Below the pieces are notes generated by a model that was not told where the DNA came from, did no database searches, and was given only the letters and a program-made list of their open reading frames with translations. Position numbers and translations under genes: made by a program. This document shows positions 1-8,809 of a stretch of DNA of 64,000 bases, in pieces. The stretch is from JAHFTW01 sp038046785 (GTDB taxonomy: Archaea > Thermoplasmatota > E2 > JACPAO01 > JAHFTW01), in NCBI GenBank assembly GCA_038046785.1, contig JBBSVM010000002.1, positions 62,001 through 126,000 on the forward strand. Direction: 5' to 3'. Position 1 is the first letter of the stretch, and the number at the start of each line of letters is the position of its first letter.

Positions 1-563
1 TCACCTCCGGCGTCCACATCGGCACCCAGCACAAGACCGCCGACATGAAGCCCTACATCTTCCGCGTCCGCAACGACGGCCTGTTTGTGCTCGACGTCGC
101 CAAGACCGACCTCGCCATCCGCGCGGCGGCCAAGAAGATCGCGTCCTACGACCCGAAGCGCGTCATGTTCGTCTCGCAGCGCCAGTACGGCCAGAAGCCC
201 GTCAAGGAGTGCGCTCTTGCCGTTGGCGCCAACGCCATCGCCGGCCGCTTCATGCCCGGCACCATGACCAACCCCCTCGTCGCCGGCTTCACCGAGCCCG
301 ACCTGCTGGTCCTCACCGACCCGCTCGGCGACGGCCAGGCCATGCGCGAGGCGCAGAACATCAAGATCCCCATCCTCGGCCTCGTCGACACCAACAACGA
401 GACGAAAGGGCTCGCGGTCGTCATCCCGGCCAACAACAAGGGCCGCCGCAGCCTCGCCCTGGTGTACTGGCTTCTCGCCCGCGAGATCCTGGTCGCCCGC
501 GGCGAACTCGCCGACCGCGCCGCCTTCACCAAGACGGTGGACGACTTCGAAGCGTCGCTCTAA
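1..563 (+). CDS. rpsB: 30S ribosomal protein uS2, 5'-truncated by the window edge
   Basis: Component of the small ribosomal subunit. The reading frame is open from base 3, and the residues before the first internal Met include GVHIGTQ and KTADMKPYIF, the conserved archaeal/eukaryotic S2 start region, so the true start lies upstream of the window. Downstream are RFMPGTMTNP and the LLVLTDP and DTNN motifs typical of the family. About 186 residues are visible, close to the usual archaeal length, so only a few N-terminal residues are missing. A long pyrimidine tract follows the stop. The form is archaeal, not bacterial RpsB, which is the best single taxonomic pointer in the window. Confidence 0.95.
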   Translation, partial: TSGVHIGTQHKTADMKPYIFRVRNDGLFVLDVAKTDLAIRAAAKKIASYDPKRVMFVSQRQYGQKPVKECALAVGANAIAGRFMPGTMTNPLVAGFTEPDLLVLTDPLGDGQAMREAQNIKIPILGLVDTNNETKGLAVVIPANNKGRRSLALVYWLLAREILVARGELADRAAFTKTVDDFEASL

Positions 564-567
564 GCGC

Positions 568-617
568 GCGTCCGGTCCCTCCCTCCTTTTTCCTTCCTTT
601 TCCCTCCCTTTCTAACC
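568..617 (+). terminator. polypyrimidine tract after rpsB
   Basis: About 45 bases of almost pure C/T with several T runs begin shortly after the rpsB stop. Archaeal RNA polymerase terminates at T-rich tracts on the non-template strand, so this is a likely terminator. Similar tracts follow hppA, dnaK and both GHIHY surface-protein genes here. Confidence 0.5.
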
Positions 618-679
618 TCCCCACTCCTGCGGGCGAAGCCTCGTTGCGCCGGCGCCGCGGCCGCCCCTTCAAGGATGCG

Positions 680-688
680 CTTTTTATC
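680..688 (+). promoter_or_regulatory. TATA-like box for hppA
   Basis: CTTTTTATC stands out in GC-rich surroundings 31 bp before the hppA ATG. With the usual archaeal spacing of 25-27 bp from box to start site, the transcript would have a leader of only a few bases. The same TTTTATC core precedes the gene at 51744. Confidence 0.55.
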
Positions 689-715
689 TCCACCCCTTGC
701 CGCGCCTGAGCGGAC

Positions 716-2809
716 ATGATTCCGATTGTTTTGGCCCCCGTCGCCGGCCTGGTCGCCCTTCTTGCGGCCGCCGTCATCGCGCAGGGCATCCTGAAGAGCA
801 AAGTGACCGACGCCAAGATGGTGGAGATTTCCAACGCCATCAAGCAGGGCGCCATGGCGTTCATGAATCGCCAGTACCGCACCATCCTGTTCGTGGCTCT
901 CGCCATCGTGGCAGTGCTCCTCGCCGTCGCCTTCTTCGGCCCCGCCGACAAGAAGGTCGAGTGGCTCTGGACCACGGCTGGCTTCATCGTCGGCTCCGGC
1001 TTCAGCGCCGCCGCCGGCTACATCGGCATGCACATCAGCGTGCGCAGCAACCTGCGCGTCGCTGACGCCGCCAAGCGCGGCCTCGCCCCCGCCCTCAAGA
1101 TCGCCTTCCACGGCGGCGCTGTTGCAGGCCTCGCGGTCGCTGGCCTCGCGCTGCTTGGCGTCTCCGGCTTCTTTTACCTCTTCCAGGAACAGGTTCACCT
1201 CGCCGACCCCGTGACGCCGCTCATCGGCTTCGCCTTCGGCGCCTCGCTCATCTCGCTGTTCGCCCGTGTCGGCGGCGGCATCTACACCAAAGCCGCCGAT
1301 GTCGGCGCGGACCTGGTGGGCAAGGTCGAGGCGGGCATCCCCGAGGACGACCCCCGCAACCCGGCCGTCATTGCGGACAACGTCGGCGACAACGTCGGCG
1401 ACTGCGCCGGCATGGGCGCCGACCTGTTCGAGACCTACGCCGTCACCGCCATCGCCGCCATCTTCCTCGGCTTCCTCATCGCCGGCAACACCGTCACCGA
1501 GCTGGTCACCTACCCGCTCCTGCTCGGCGCCGTCGCCATCGGTGCCAGCATCCTCGGCATCTTCTTCGTCAAGCTCGACAAGAAGCAGTCCATCATGGGC
1601 GCGCTCTACAAGGGCGTCTACGCGAGCGCCCTCATCGCCGCAGCCGGCTTCTACTTCGTCACCAACCAGCTCTTCGCCGGCTTCGACTTTAGCCTCTACT
1701 TCGGATCGGGCGTCACCGCGCAGAGCCTCTTCATGTCCACGCTGGTTGGCATGGCGGTCATGGTGCTCATGATGTTCATCACCGAGTACTACACTGCCAC
1801 GCAGTACAGCCCGGTGAAGCGCATCGCCAAGGCCTCCGAGACCGGCGCCGCGACCAACATCATCAGCGGCCTCGCTGTCGGCATGCAGTCCACCTTCGGC
1901 ACCGTCCTCGTCATCGCCATCGCGATGTTCGCCGCCTTCAACCTCGCTGGCCTGTACGGCATCGCCATCGCCGCGGTCGCCATGCTCAGTGTCACCGGCA
2001 TGATTGTCGCGATGGACACCTACGGCCCCATCACCGACAACGCCGGCGGCATCGCCGAGATGTCGCACCAGCCCCCCGAGGTGCGCAAAATCACCGACGC
2101 CCTCGACGCGGTCGGCAACACCACCAAGGCGGTCACCAAGGGCTACGCCATCGGCTCGGCTGCCCTCGCGGCGCTCGCGCTCTTTGCCGACTACACGCAC
2201 AAGCTCAACGCCGGCTTGCCACTGGGCGAGCACCTCGTCTTCTCGCTCGACGAGCCGCTCGTGCTCATTGGCCTGCTCATCGGTGGCATGCTGCCCTTCC
2301 TGTTCAGCGCCTACCTCATGGAGGCGGTCGGCAAGGCCGCCGGCTCCATCATCGAGGAAGTGCGCCGCCAGTTCCGCACCATCCCCGGCATCATGGAGGG
2401 CACCGGCAAGCCCGACTACGCCGCCTGTGTGGACATCGTCACCAAGGCCGCTCTCAAGGAGATGGTCATGCCCGGCATCATCGCCGTCGCAGCCCCGCTC
2501 ATTGTCGGCTTCCTCTGGGGCCCGCTGGCGCTTGGTGGCCTGCTCATCGGCGTTCTGGTCTCCGGCCTCATGATGGCGCTCGCCATGTCGAACGGCGGCG
2601 GCGCTTGGGACAACGCCAAGAAGCTCCTCGAGTCGATGGGCAAGAAGGGCACCGACGTCCACAAGGCGGCCGTCGTCGGCGACACCGTCGGCGACCCCTA
2701 CAAGGACACTGCCGGCCCCTCCATCAACGCGCTGATCAAAGTGATCAACACGGTGTCCCTGCTGTTCGCGGGCCTGCTGGCGACCTACGGCGGATTCCTG
2801 ATTCGTTAG
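716..2809 (+). CDS. hppA: membrane-bound pyrophosphatase, K+-independent H+-pump type
   Basis: Integral membrane enzyme that hydrolyses pyrophosphate and pumps protons outwards. The 697 residues are normal for the family, with about 16 hydrophobic segments. The signature around residues 205-240 holds the acidic EDDPRN and DNVGDNVGDCAGMGADLFE motifs that bind Mg-PPi, and a second acidic cluster GDTVGDPYKDTAGPS lies near the C-terminus. In the GNTTKA motif residue 471 is Lys; in this family Lys here marks the K+-independent H+-PPases and Ala the K+-dependent ones, so the K+-independent type is inferred. Monocistronic between a TATA-like box and a pyrimidine-tract terminator, which suggests strong constitutive expression. 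It would recover energy from PPi made in biosynthesis. Confidence 0.95.
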   Translation: MIPIVLAPVAGLVALLAAAVIAQGILKSKVTDAKMVEISNAIKQGAMAFMNRQYRTILFVALAIVAVLLAVAFFGPADKKVEWLWTTAGFIVGSGFSAAAGYIGMHISVRSNLRVADAAKRGLAPALKIAFHGGAVAGLAVAGLALLGVSGFFYLFQEQVHLADPVTPLIGFAFGASLISLFARVGGGIYTKAADVGADLVGKVEAGIPEDDPRNPAVIADNVGDNVGDCAGMGADLFETYAVTAIAAIFLGFLIAGNTVTELVTYPLLLGAVAIGASILGIFFVKLDKKQSIMGALYKGVYASALIAAAGFYFVTNQLFAGFDFSLYFGSGVTAQSLFMSTLVGMAVMVLMMFITEYYTATQYSPVKRIAKASETGAATNIISGLAVGMQSTFGTVLVIAIAMFAAFNLAGLYGIAIAAVAMLSVTGMIVAMDTYGPITDNAGGIAEMSHQPPEVRKITDALDAVGNTTKAVTKGYAIGSAALAALALFADYTHKLNAGLPLGEHLVFSLDEPLVLIGLLIGGMLPFLFSAYLMEAVGKAAGSIIEEVRRQFRTIPGIMEGTGKPDYAACVDIVTKAALKEMVMPGIIAVAAPLIVGFLWGPLALGGLLIGVLVSGLMMALAMSNGGGAWDNAKKLLESMGKKGTDVHKAAVVGDTVGDPYKDTAGPSINALIKVINTVSLLFAGLLATYGGFLIR

Positions 2810-2818
2810 GAATCGTCG

Positions 2819-2857
2819 CTCTCTTTCCCCCTCCTTCTCCTGTTCTCGCTCCCTCCA
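2819..2857 (+). terminator. polypyrimidine tract after hppA
   Basis: A C/T-rich run of roughly 38 bases starts about ten bases after the hppA stop. It matches the tracts that follow other apparently well-expressed genes in the window. Confidence 0.45.
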
Positions 2858-2925
2858 GATCCGTCGGCCGGGAGGCTCGTGAGGTGGGGCTGAAATAGGA
2901 GAAAAAAGGTCACGTTGCGGTTCCC

Positions 2926-3324
2926 ATGGCGCACAACCACGACCACGCCCCCGTCCTCGCGGCCTCCAACAAACTGCTGCAGAACCTGTTCGCGACCTCT
3001 GAACAGGCGATGTACGTCTACGTCGACGACGCCAACAAGGCGTGCAACGAGCTCTTCGCGGAGCTCCTGGGCTACGCAAGCCCCGCCGCTTGGGCAGCGG
3101 TCAAGACTCCGTTCCCGAGCACGTTCGTGGCCAAGGAATCGCAAGACGACTTGATTGGCACCTACCAGGATGCCATGGAGCACGGCGCGGGCGGAGTCAC
3201 CGCCATCATCTGGAAACGCAAGGATGGCAAGACCGTGGAGACCGACGTCATCCTCGTCCCTCTCGAGATTGAAGGCCACCGCGTCGCCCTGCACTTCGTC
3301 CAGCCCGTGGACGACGAAGAGTAA
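2926..3324 (+). CDS. small single-domain PAS protein
   Basis: A 132-residue soluble protein that is essentially one PAS-like domain. It has a His-rich N-terminus (MAHNHDH), then a YVYVDDANKACNELFAELLGY segment typical of the PAS core, an AKESQDDLIGTY helix, and a C-terminal beta part with WKRKDGKTVETDV and HRVALHFVQP. There is no kinase, HTH or other output domain, so it probably senses a ligand or redox state and signals through a partner. It sits 18 bp before the aminotransferase gene on the same strand and may be cotranscribed. A possible TATA-like stretch (TGAAATAGG, about 2891-2899) lies 30 bp upstream. The PAS assignment rests on pattern recognition; the ligand is unknown. Confidence 0.65.
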   Translation: MAHNHDHAPVLAASNKLLQNLFATSEQAMYVYVDDANKACNELFAELLGYASPAAWAAVKTPFPSTFVAKESQDDLIGTYQDAMEHGAGGVTAIIWKRKDGKTVETDVILVPLEIEGHRVALHFVQPVDDEE

Positions 3325-3342
3325 CCGCAGCCCTCAGCCTTC

Positions 3343-4542
3343 ATGAGCCGGGTCGGCGTCGCCAGCATCGTGCCGAAGCTCGCCCCGCGCATGGACCGCA
3401 TCGTTGGCTCCGCGACGTTGCGGATGAACAATCTCGCGGCGGCAAAGCGCGCAAGCGGCGCCGACGTCGTGAGCTTCACCGTCGGTGAGCCCGACTTCGA
3501 CACGCCGCAGAGCATCAAGGACGCGGCCGTTGCAGCGCTCAAAGCGGGCAAGACGAAATACACGCCGACGTCGGGCATCCCGGAGTTACGCAAGGCCATC
3601 GCCGAGGTCGCAGCGCGCGAGCAGAACATCCCGTGCGGCCCGAAAAACGTCCTCGTGGCACCCGCCAAGCAGAGCCTCTTCTACGTTCTCCAAGCGGTTT
3701 GCGGCAAGGGCGACGAAGTTCTGCTGCCCGACCCCGCGTGGGTCAGCTACGACCCGATGGTGCGCTGGGCCGAGGGCACACCGGTCCCGGTCGGCCTCGA
3801 CGCCACAACCGGGTTCCGCATGACGCCCGAAGCGGTCGCGGCCGCCATCACCTCGAAAACGCGCGCCGTTGTTCTCAACTCTCCCAGCAACCCGACGGGC
3901 GGCATCAACACCGCCGCCGACATCAAAGGCATCCTGGAGCTCGCCATCGACCACGATTTGTGGGTCATCTCAGACGAAATCTACCGCCACCTCCAATACG
4001 AGGGCAAGAACGTCAGCGTTGCGAGTCTGCCGGGCGGATTCGAGCGCACCTGGACCATCGATGGCCCAAGCAAATCCTACGCGATGACGGGATGGCGCAT
4101 GGGGTGGATCATCGCGCCGGAGCCCTGCATCGAGGCGGCCGACCGCCTGCAGAGCCACAGCCTCTCCAACGCCACCAGCTTCGCGCAGGACGCCGTCGTC
4201 GCCGCACTCACCGGTTCGCAGGATTCGGTGCGCACGATGAAGGCTGAGTTCCTTGCCCGCCGCGATTTGATGCTCGCAGGACTTCGCGCCCTCCCCGGCG
4301 TCACCTGCCCGACGCCGGCGGGAGCGTTCTATGCCTTCCCCAAATTCGACTCCAAGCAGTGGGGCGGCCTCGGCGATAACGAGCTCGCGATGGCGCTGCT
4401 CGACAAAGCCAACGTCGCGACGACGCCCGGCAGCGCGTTCGGGTCACGCGGCGCTGGGCACCTGCGCTTGAGCTACGCTTGCTCGCGCGAGAAAATCGCT
4501 GAGGGCCTCAAGCGGATGGCGGCGTTCCAACGAGCCCTCTAA
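3343..4542 (+). CDS. aspC: class I/II aminotransferase, aspartate aminotransferase family
   Basis: PLP-dependent transaminase of fold type I, 399 residues. Visible motifs are SFTVGEPDFDTP near residue 50, the NSPSNPTG loop that contacts PLP, SDEIYRHL, and the Schiff-base lysine K244 in SKSYAMTGWRMGW; a C-terminal LRLSYA arginine would bind the substrate carboxylate. These are the marks of the I-gamma aspartate/aromatic group. The preferred substrate (aspartate, alanine or an aromatic amino acid) cannot be read from sequence, so the symbol is a family label. It follows the PAS protein with a short gap and ends in a large inverted repeat shared with the convergent dehydrogenase gene. Confidence 0.85.
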   Translation: MSRVGVASIVPKLAPRMDRIVGSATLRMNNLAAAKRASGADVVSFTVGEPDFDTPQSIKDAAVAALKAGKTKYTPTSGIPELRKAIAEVAAREQNIPCGPKNVLVAPAKQSLFYVLQAVCGKGDEVLLPDPAWVSYDPMVRWAEGTPVPVGLDATTGFRMTPEAVAAAITSKTRAVVLNSPSNPTGGINTAADIKGILELAIDHDLWVISDEIYRHLQYEGKNVSVASLPGGFERTWTIDGPSKSYAMTGWRMGWIIAPEPCIEAADRLQSHSLSNATSFAQDAVVAALTGSQDSVRTMKAEFLARRDLMLAGLRALPGVTCPTPAGAFYAFPKFDSKQWGGLGDNELAMALLDKANVATTPGSAFGSRGAGHLRLSYACSREKIAEGLKRMAAFQRAL

Positions 4543-4614
4543 GTCGCAGATTGCGCATATTTCTCAGATTATTCCTGGGGCGGGGAATCTGAGCAATCTG
4601 TGAAATCTGCGACT
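4542..4614. repeat. long imperfect inverted repeat between convergent genes
   Basis: The left arm AGTCGCAGATT (4542-4552) and right arm AATCTGCGACT (4604-4614) are perfect complements. Inside them a second pair, CAGATT/AATCTG, continues the stem around a GC-rich loop. The hairpin starts in the aspC stop codon and ends 7 bp before the stop of the convergent dehydrogenase gene, so it probably acts as a bidirectional terminator. Its CGCAGATTGCGCA start is nearly identical to the start of the inverted repeat at 43366. Confidence 0.7.
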
Positions 4615-4621
4615 CGTCGGC

Positions 4622-6802
4622 TCAAGCTTCAGCTTTGCCAAACTTCCCGTACAACCGGGAGCCCTTCGGCCAACCCGCAGACGTAGCCTCGACCTCAATC
4701 CCAGGCCGAATCGCTCCGGTGGGGCAAGCGTCGAAGCAGGCTCCGTCGGCGATGCACAAATCGCGGTCCACGCGCGCCGTGTCGGTGACAATCGCGGCGT
4801 CGGTCGGGCAAGCACTCTGGCAGCCGTTGCAGACGATGCAGTCCGCCATGAGCACCCATGCCTTCTTCGGCTCGGGAGTTGCCGCGGCCTGCTTCTTGAT
4901 CTCCTCGACGTTGCCCTTCTTCTGGGCGACGGCGACGACCGCGTGCGCTTTTGCTTCCACTTTGACCTCGACCGCCTTGACGGTGAGGGTCACGCCTTCG
5001 GCTGCGACCTGGCGGCGGAACGCGTCGAGAACTTTCTGCGCGGTGGCGTAATCGGGAGCGACCTTGCCCTCTGCGGCGGAAGGGTCGGCAACGTCGAGGG
5101 CGGGTTTGAGGCTCCACGGGTTGGCGACCTTGCTCTGCGCGTAGGCGAGGGCGAGGACCATCTTGCCGCGCACCGTCTGCGTCATCGGCAGGTCGCCGGG
5201 GTTCGCGATCGCCTGGAGGCTTGCGAGGTCGGCGCCCCAGAGGGCGTCGCTGAACTCGCTGAGGGGTCCGCCGCGCGGCGCGTCGGCTGCGGTGTCGGCG
5301 GCCTTGACGCCGAGCGTCTTGTGGCGCTTGTAAGGAACTGCGCCGCCGATGAGTTGCAGAATGGGGTTACCGGCCGCCAGTTGGAAGCCAAGCGACGGGG
5401 CCGGAGTCGGGCCGGAAATTTTCATCTTGTAGACGAACTCCGGGATGGGAGCGGGCAGCGGGAAGACCATGCCGGGGTTGAGCAGGTTGCGGTTGTCCGC
5501 CTGCGCCTTGATGGCCTTGAGCTTGCGGTAGCGCGTCGGCCCGAAGACATTCTTGGCTTCCCATTGCAGCCAGGTGCCGCAGTGGTAGGCGCGGCCGCCG
5601 TGGCGCTTGGCGAGGCTCACGATGCGCGCGGCGGTGCCCCAACCAAGCGGGTAGGTTGGGCGGCGCTCGTCGTCGAGCGTGAAGATGAACCAATAGACCC
5701 GGCCGTCGTCGGTGACGTGGCCTTCGCAAGAGAGATCCTTGACACGCGCCTTGCTGCGCAGGTCGGCGAGGTAGGCGGCAGTGGCGTCGAGCGGGACGAA
5801 CACCTCGCCTGCGACCAGGCTGGGGCCGAGGAGCTTGGCGCGAATCGGGTAGAAGCGAGCCGCCCATTCGTCGCTGGCAAGTTTGTCGTCGGCAATCTCG
5901 CCGCCGAGTCGTGCCACGATGCGAGCGAGCTCCTCCTTGGCGCCGTTGTGGTCGGCCTCGCGGAAGACGAGGAGGACGCCCCATTTCCCGGCGGCCACGG
6001 GCGACTTCTTGACGCCGGTGGCTTCGGAGCGCAGAGCGAAGTAGTCGCTGTTGTGCAGCATGGCGTGCTTGAGGCGCCACTTCGCGGTTGTTTCCTGGAC
6101 GAGCTGCTGCGCCGCTGCGTCGCCCTTGAGGGTGATGAGGACCGGCTTGTCCGGCGACGCCTCGACCACTTGGAGCTTGATGCGAGTCAGGATGGCGGTG
6201 CTGCCGCCGAGGCCGACGATGCCGTCGAGCGTGTCGCGGTCGCGGATGGCGAAGCGGGTGCCGTCGGGGTTGACGCCCTCGGCTTCGAGGACCCATTTTC
6301 CGATGTTGCCGTTGCGCGTGGAGTGGATGCCGTGCCCGTCCATGGCGACGAAGCCGCCGATGGTGGCCGCGAGCGCGGAGGTCGGGTAGCAGGGCAGTTC
6401 AAGCCCCACATCATTGAGCCGCTTCTGCAGGTCCCACAGCACGACGCCGGCGTCGGCGGTGACGGTGAGCGCCTTCTCGTCGATGGCGATGTGCTTGTTG
6501 AGCGGGCTCAAATCGAGCACGATGCCGCGCCGCTTCGGTACGGCGCCGCCGAGCGCGCTCGTTGCTGCGGCGCGCGGCGTCATCGGGATCAAGTTGGCGC
6601 GGCAGAACGAGACGACCAGTTCCAAGTCCTCGGCGCTCTGGATGCGGGCGACGGCATCAGCACGGCGCTTCACGAGCAAGTCCACGATGTTGGGCGGGGC
6701 GCCGATGTCGGTCGAGTAGACCAAGCGGTCCGCCTCCGAGGTGAGGAGGTTCTCGCGCCCGATGCGGGCGGCCAACTGTTCCAGGAGGGCGGCCTTGATC
6801 AA
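4622..6802 (-). CDS. FAD-binding oxidoreductase fused to a two-cluster ferredoxin domain
   Basis: A 726-residue GlcD-type FAD-linked dehydrogenase. Residues 1-220 form the PCMH FAD-binding fold (PRAAATSALGGAVPKRRGIVLDL, YPTSALAATIGGF, GIVGLGG). The middle resembles the substrate-binding cap of glycolate/lactate oxidases. A charged Lys/Val-rich linker leads to a C-terminal ferredoxin domain. Cluster motif I is complete (C655, C658, C661, C665). Motif II has Asp686 where the second Cys is expected (C683, D686, C689, C693), as in the Asp-ligated cluster of Pyrococcus ferredoxin. The start is TTG, with no better start visible. It probably oxidises a 2-hydroxy acid and passes electrons to an unknown acceptor; the substrate cannot be named. 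Convergent with aspC. Confidence 0.8.
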   Translation of the reverse strand: MIKAALLEQLAARIGRENLLTSEADRLVYSTDIGAPPNIVDLLVKRRADAVARIQSAEDLELVVSFCRANLIPMTPRAAATSALGGAVPKRRGIVLDLSPLNKHIAIDEKALTVTADAGVVLWDLQKRLNDVGLELPCYPTSALAATIGGFVAMDGHGIHSTRNGNIGKWVLEAEGVNPDGTRFAIRDRDTLDGIVGLGGSTAILTRIKLQVVEASPDKPVLITLKGDAAAQQLVQETTAKWRLKHAMLHNSDYFALRSEATGVKKSPVAAGKWGVLLVFREADHNGAKEELARIVARLGGEIADDKLASDEWAARFYPIRAKLLGPSLVAGEVFVPLDATAAYLADLRSKARVKDLSCEGHVTDDGRVYWFIFTLDDERRPTYPLGWGTAARIVSLAKRHGGRAYHCGTWLQWEAKNVFGPTRYRKLKAIKAQADNRNLLNPGMVFPLPAPIPEFVYKMKISGPTPAPSLGFQLAAGNPILQLIGGAVPYKRHKTLGVKAADTAADAPRGGPLSEFSDALWGADLASLQAIANPGDLPMTQTVRGKMVLALAYAQSKVANPWSLKPALDVADPSAAEGKVAPDYATAQKVLDAFRRQVAAEGVTLTVKAVEVKVEAKAHAVVAVAQKKGNVEEIKKQAAATPEPKKAWVLMADCIVCNGCQSACPTDAAIVTDTARVDRDLCIADGACFDACPTGAIRPGIEVEATSAGWPKGSRLYGKFGKAEA

Positions 6803-6861
6803 GAGGACCAGGATTTCCCAGGAAAACGACCCGTATAAGGGTGCCTGGAAACGGTCTCCGC

Positions 6862-7563
6862 TTAGTTGCGGCTTCCGTTGTAGTAGAGGTCCAGGAAGGA
6901 CTCCACATCGAACGATTGCGGCGTGAAGTCGTCGGCGTAGCGGAAGGAGACCTTGAGCCGGGTCGCATCGAGGTCGATGTCTGCCCCCGAGATGGCGAGC
7001 TCCAGCGGGCTTGCTCCGGTCACACTGCCGAGTTCCTGGTCCTCGTCGTCGCGCAAAGTGATGGTCACGGTCGAGCTGCCGACGGGCAGGGCGCTCCAGG
7101 AGGCGCGCAGGACGACATCGTCGGGGTGGTTGAGCAGGAAGGTGCCCCAGGCGCAGGAATCGCAGGTGGCGCCCGGCATGCCGAGGTCTTCCTGGGCGCG
7201 GTTGTGCAGGCTGGTGACGAAGGGGACCACGGAGGGTACCGGGAGGAGTTGCAGGATGACGCGCGTCACCTGGCCGGTCTTCACCTCGACCACTTTGACG
7301 TCGCCAAGGGTTCCTTCAGCCTGGGCAACAAGGGTGTAGCTCCCGGCGGGGAGGTTGCGGAAGGTGAAGCCGCCCATCTCGCTTGTGACATCGACGCGGT
7401 CGAGGTTCACCAAGGTGACGTTGAGGAAGGAGAAGGGGCGCAGAATCTGGTCCACGACGGCGCCGTCGATGCGACCCGTTTCGAGGGGGGCCTGCGGGGT
7501 GGCGTTTCCGGCGCAGCCCGCCAGCAGGGCCACCAGGGCGACTGCCAGGACGAGACGCATCAT
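6862..7563 (-). CDS. lipoprotein with a carboxypeptidase-regulatory-like domain
   Basis: A 233-residue exported protein. The N-terminus MMRLVLAVALVALLAGC is a signal peptide with a lipobox ending at Cys17. Residues 30-105 look like a beta-sandwich of the carboxypeptidase-regulatory type (ETGRIDGAVVDQ, FRNLPAGSYTLVAQAEG), common in archaeal surface proteins. The remainder has a CDSC pair and two further beta-rich stretches without a recognisable family. No catalytic motif is visible, so a binding or structural role outside the membrane is likely. A TTAAG box centred at 7588 on the reverse strand lies 25 bp before the ATG, which suggests a leaderless transcript. The product is otherwise unknown. 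Confidence 0.65.
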   Translation of the reverse strand: MMRLVLAVALVALLAGCAGNATPQAPLETGRIDGAVVDQILRPFSFLNVTLVNLDRVDVTSEMGGFTFRNLPAGSYTLVAQAEGTLGDVKVVEVKTGQVTRVILQLLPVPSVVPFVTSLHNRAQEDLGMPGATCDSCAWGTFLLNHPDDVVLRASWSALPVGSSTVTITLRDDEDQELGSVTGASPLELAISGADIDLDATRLKVSFRYADDFTPQSFDVESFLDLYYNGSRN

Positions 7564-7585
7564 CGTTCGACCCGGTTGGCCGCTG

Positions 7586-7590
7586 TTAAG
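7586..7590 (-). promoter_or_regulatory. TATA-like box for the 6862-7563 lipoprotein gene
   Basis: GTTAAG on the forward strand (CTTAAC in the direction of transcription) is centred 25 bp before the ATG at 7563. This fits an archaeal TATA box with a leaderless start. Confidence 0.4.
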
Positions 7591-7617
7591 TCTTGTCGTC
7601 GGAGAGAAGAAACCAGG

Positions 7618-8733
7618 TCATCCGAAGAGCCCTTTCTTCTTGCGCCCCAGCTTGGCCGCGTCCTCGCCCAACTCGCCCGCCAACTCCTCGAGCAGTTTGC
7701 GCCCCCGCTCGGAGAGCTTCTCGGGCACCGCGACGCGCAGGGCAACGTGCAGGTCGCCTCGTCCGGAGCTGCGCAGGAACGGCATCCCCTTGCCGCGCAC
7801 CCGCAGCACTTTCCCGGTCTGCGTGCCGGCGGGGACCTCGAGCGTGACCGGCCCGTCCAATCCTTCGATGGTGATGGTGGTACCAAGGGCAGCCGCGGGG
7901 AAGGAGAGGACCGACTCGGTGGCGATGTCCGCGCCCTCGCGTTCGAAGCGGCTATGCGGTTTGACCTGGATTTCGACGTAGAGGTCGCCCATCGGGCCGC
8001 CCCGTCCACCCACTTCGCCTTGGCCGCTCATGCGCAGGACCTGGCCCGACTCGATGCCCGCGGGAACGCTCACGGTGACGGTGCGGCGGTGGCGATCGTG
8101 CCCGGAGCCGCGGCAGGTGCGGCAGGGCTTTTCGATGCGCTTTCCGGCGCCCGAGCAGTCGGGGCAGGAGGTGACCTGGCTGAGCGTCCCGAAGGCGGTG
8201 CGGGCGAGGCGCTGCACCTGGCCGGTTCCCCGGCAGGTGCCGCAAGTTTCCACTTTGCTTCCCGGTTCGGCGCCTGAGCCGGAGCAGGGCGTGCAGTTTT
8301 CGAGCCGAGAGTAGGTGACGTCCACTTCGGTGCCCTTGAACGCCTCCTCCAAGGTCAATTCGTGCGTGGTCTGCAGGTCGCGGCCGCGGCTTGGGCCGCC
8401 CGCGCGCCCGCCACCAAACATGGAACCGAAGATGGAGTCGAACCCCATGCCCCCGAAAAGATCCTGGAAGTTGATGGTGCGGTACAGGTCCTCGGAGCTG
8501 TACTGCTGGTCGATGGCGGCGTGGCCGTACTGGTCGTAGCGCGCCTTCTTCTCGGCATCCGAGAGCACAGCGTAGGCCTCGCTGAGCTCCTTGAATTTGT
8601 CCTCGGCTCCCGCTTCCTTGTTGCGGTCGGGATGAAGCTGGATGGCGAGTTTGCGGTACGATTTCTTGATGGCGTCCGCGTCGGCGCCGCGCTCGACCCC
8701 GAGCACCTCGTAATAGTCGCGCTTCCCGGCCAC
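7618..8733 (-). CDS. dnaJ: chaperone DnaJ (Hsp40), type I
   Basis: Co-chaperone that stimulates the ATPase of DnaK and delivers unfolded clients. The 371 residues show the full type I layout: J-domain with HPD at residues 34-36, a Gly/Phe-rich linker (DLFGGMGFDSIFGSMFGGG), four CxxCxGxG zinc modules (CTPCSGSG, CGTCRGTG, CPDCSGAG, CRTCRGSG) and two C-terminal peptide-binding domains. The start is GTG (MAGKRDYYE), the normal beginning of the family. dnaK lies 1.6 kb away on the other strand, beyond the divergently transcribed propeller lipoprotein, so the pair is not one operon. DnaK/DnaJ in an archaeon is an old acquisition from bacteria. GrpE is not in the window. Confidence 0.95.
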   Translation of the reverse strand: MAGKRDYYEVLGVERGADADAIKKSYRKLAIQLHPDRNKEAGAEDKFKELSEAYAVLSDAEKKARYDQYGHAAIDQQYSSEDLYRTINFQDLFGGMGFDSIFGSMFGGGRAGGPSRGRDLQTTHELTLEEAFKGTEVDVTYSRLENCTPCSGSGAEPGSKVETCGTCRGTGQVQRLARTAFGTLSQVTSCPDCSGAGKRIEKPCRTCRGSGHDRHRRTVTVSVPAGIESGQVLRMSGQGEVGGRGGPMGDLYVEIQVKPHSRFEREGADIATESVLSFPAAALGTTITIEGLDGPVTLEVPAGTQTGKVLRVRGKGMPFLRSSGRGDLHVALRVAVPEKLSERGRKLLEELAGELGEDAAKLGRKKKGLFG

Positions 8734-8809
8734 GCAGGCGGCGACGGGGGAGGCTGGAAAAACTGTTGGCCCCCGGCAGGTTCATGCGGCCACCTCCGGG
8801 TGGTGGGCC

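Noticed and set aside
560..3079. An 839-codon reverse-strand frame opposite hppA
   Set aside because: hppA is unambiguous. The antisense product is a His/Asp/Gly/Ala-rich low-complexity sequence typical of shadow frames.
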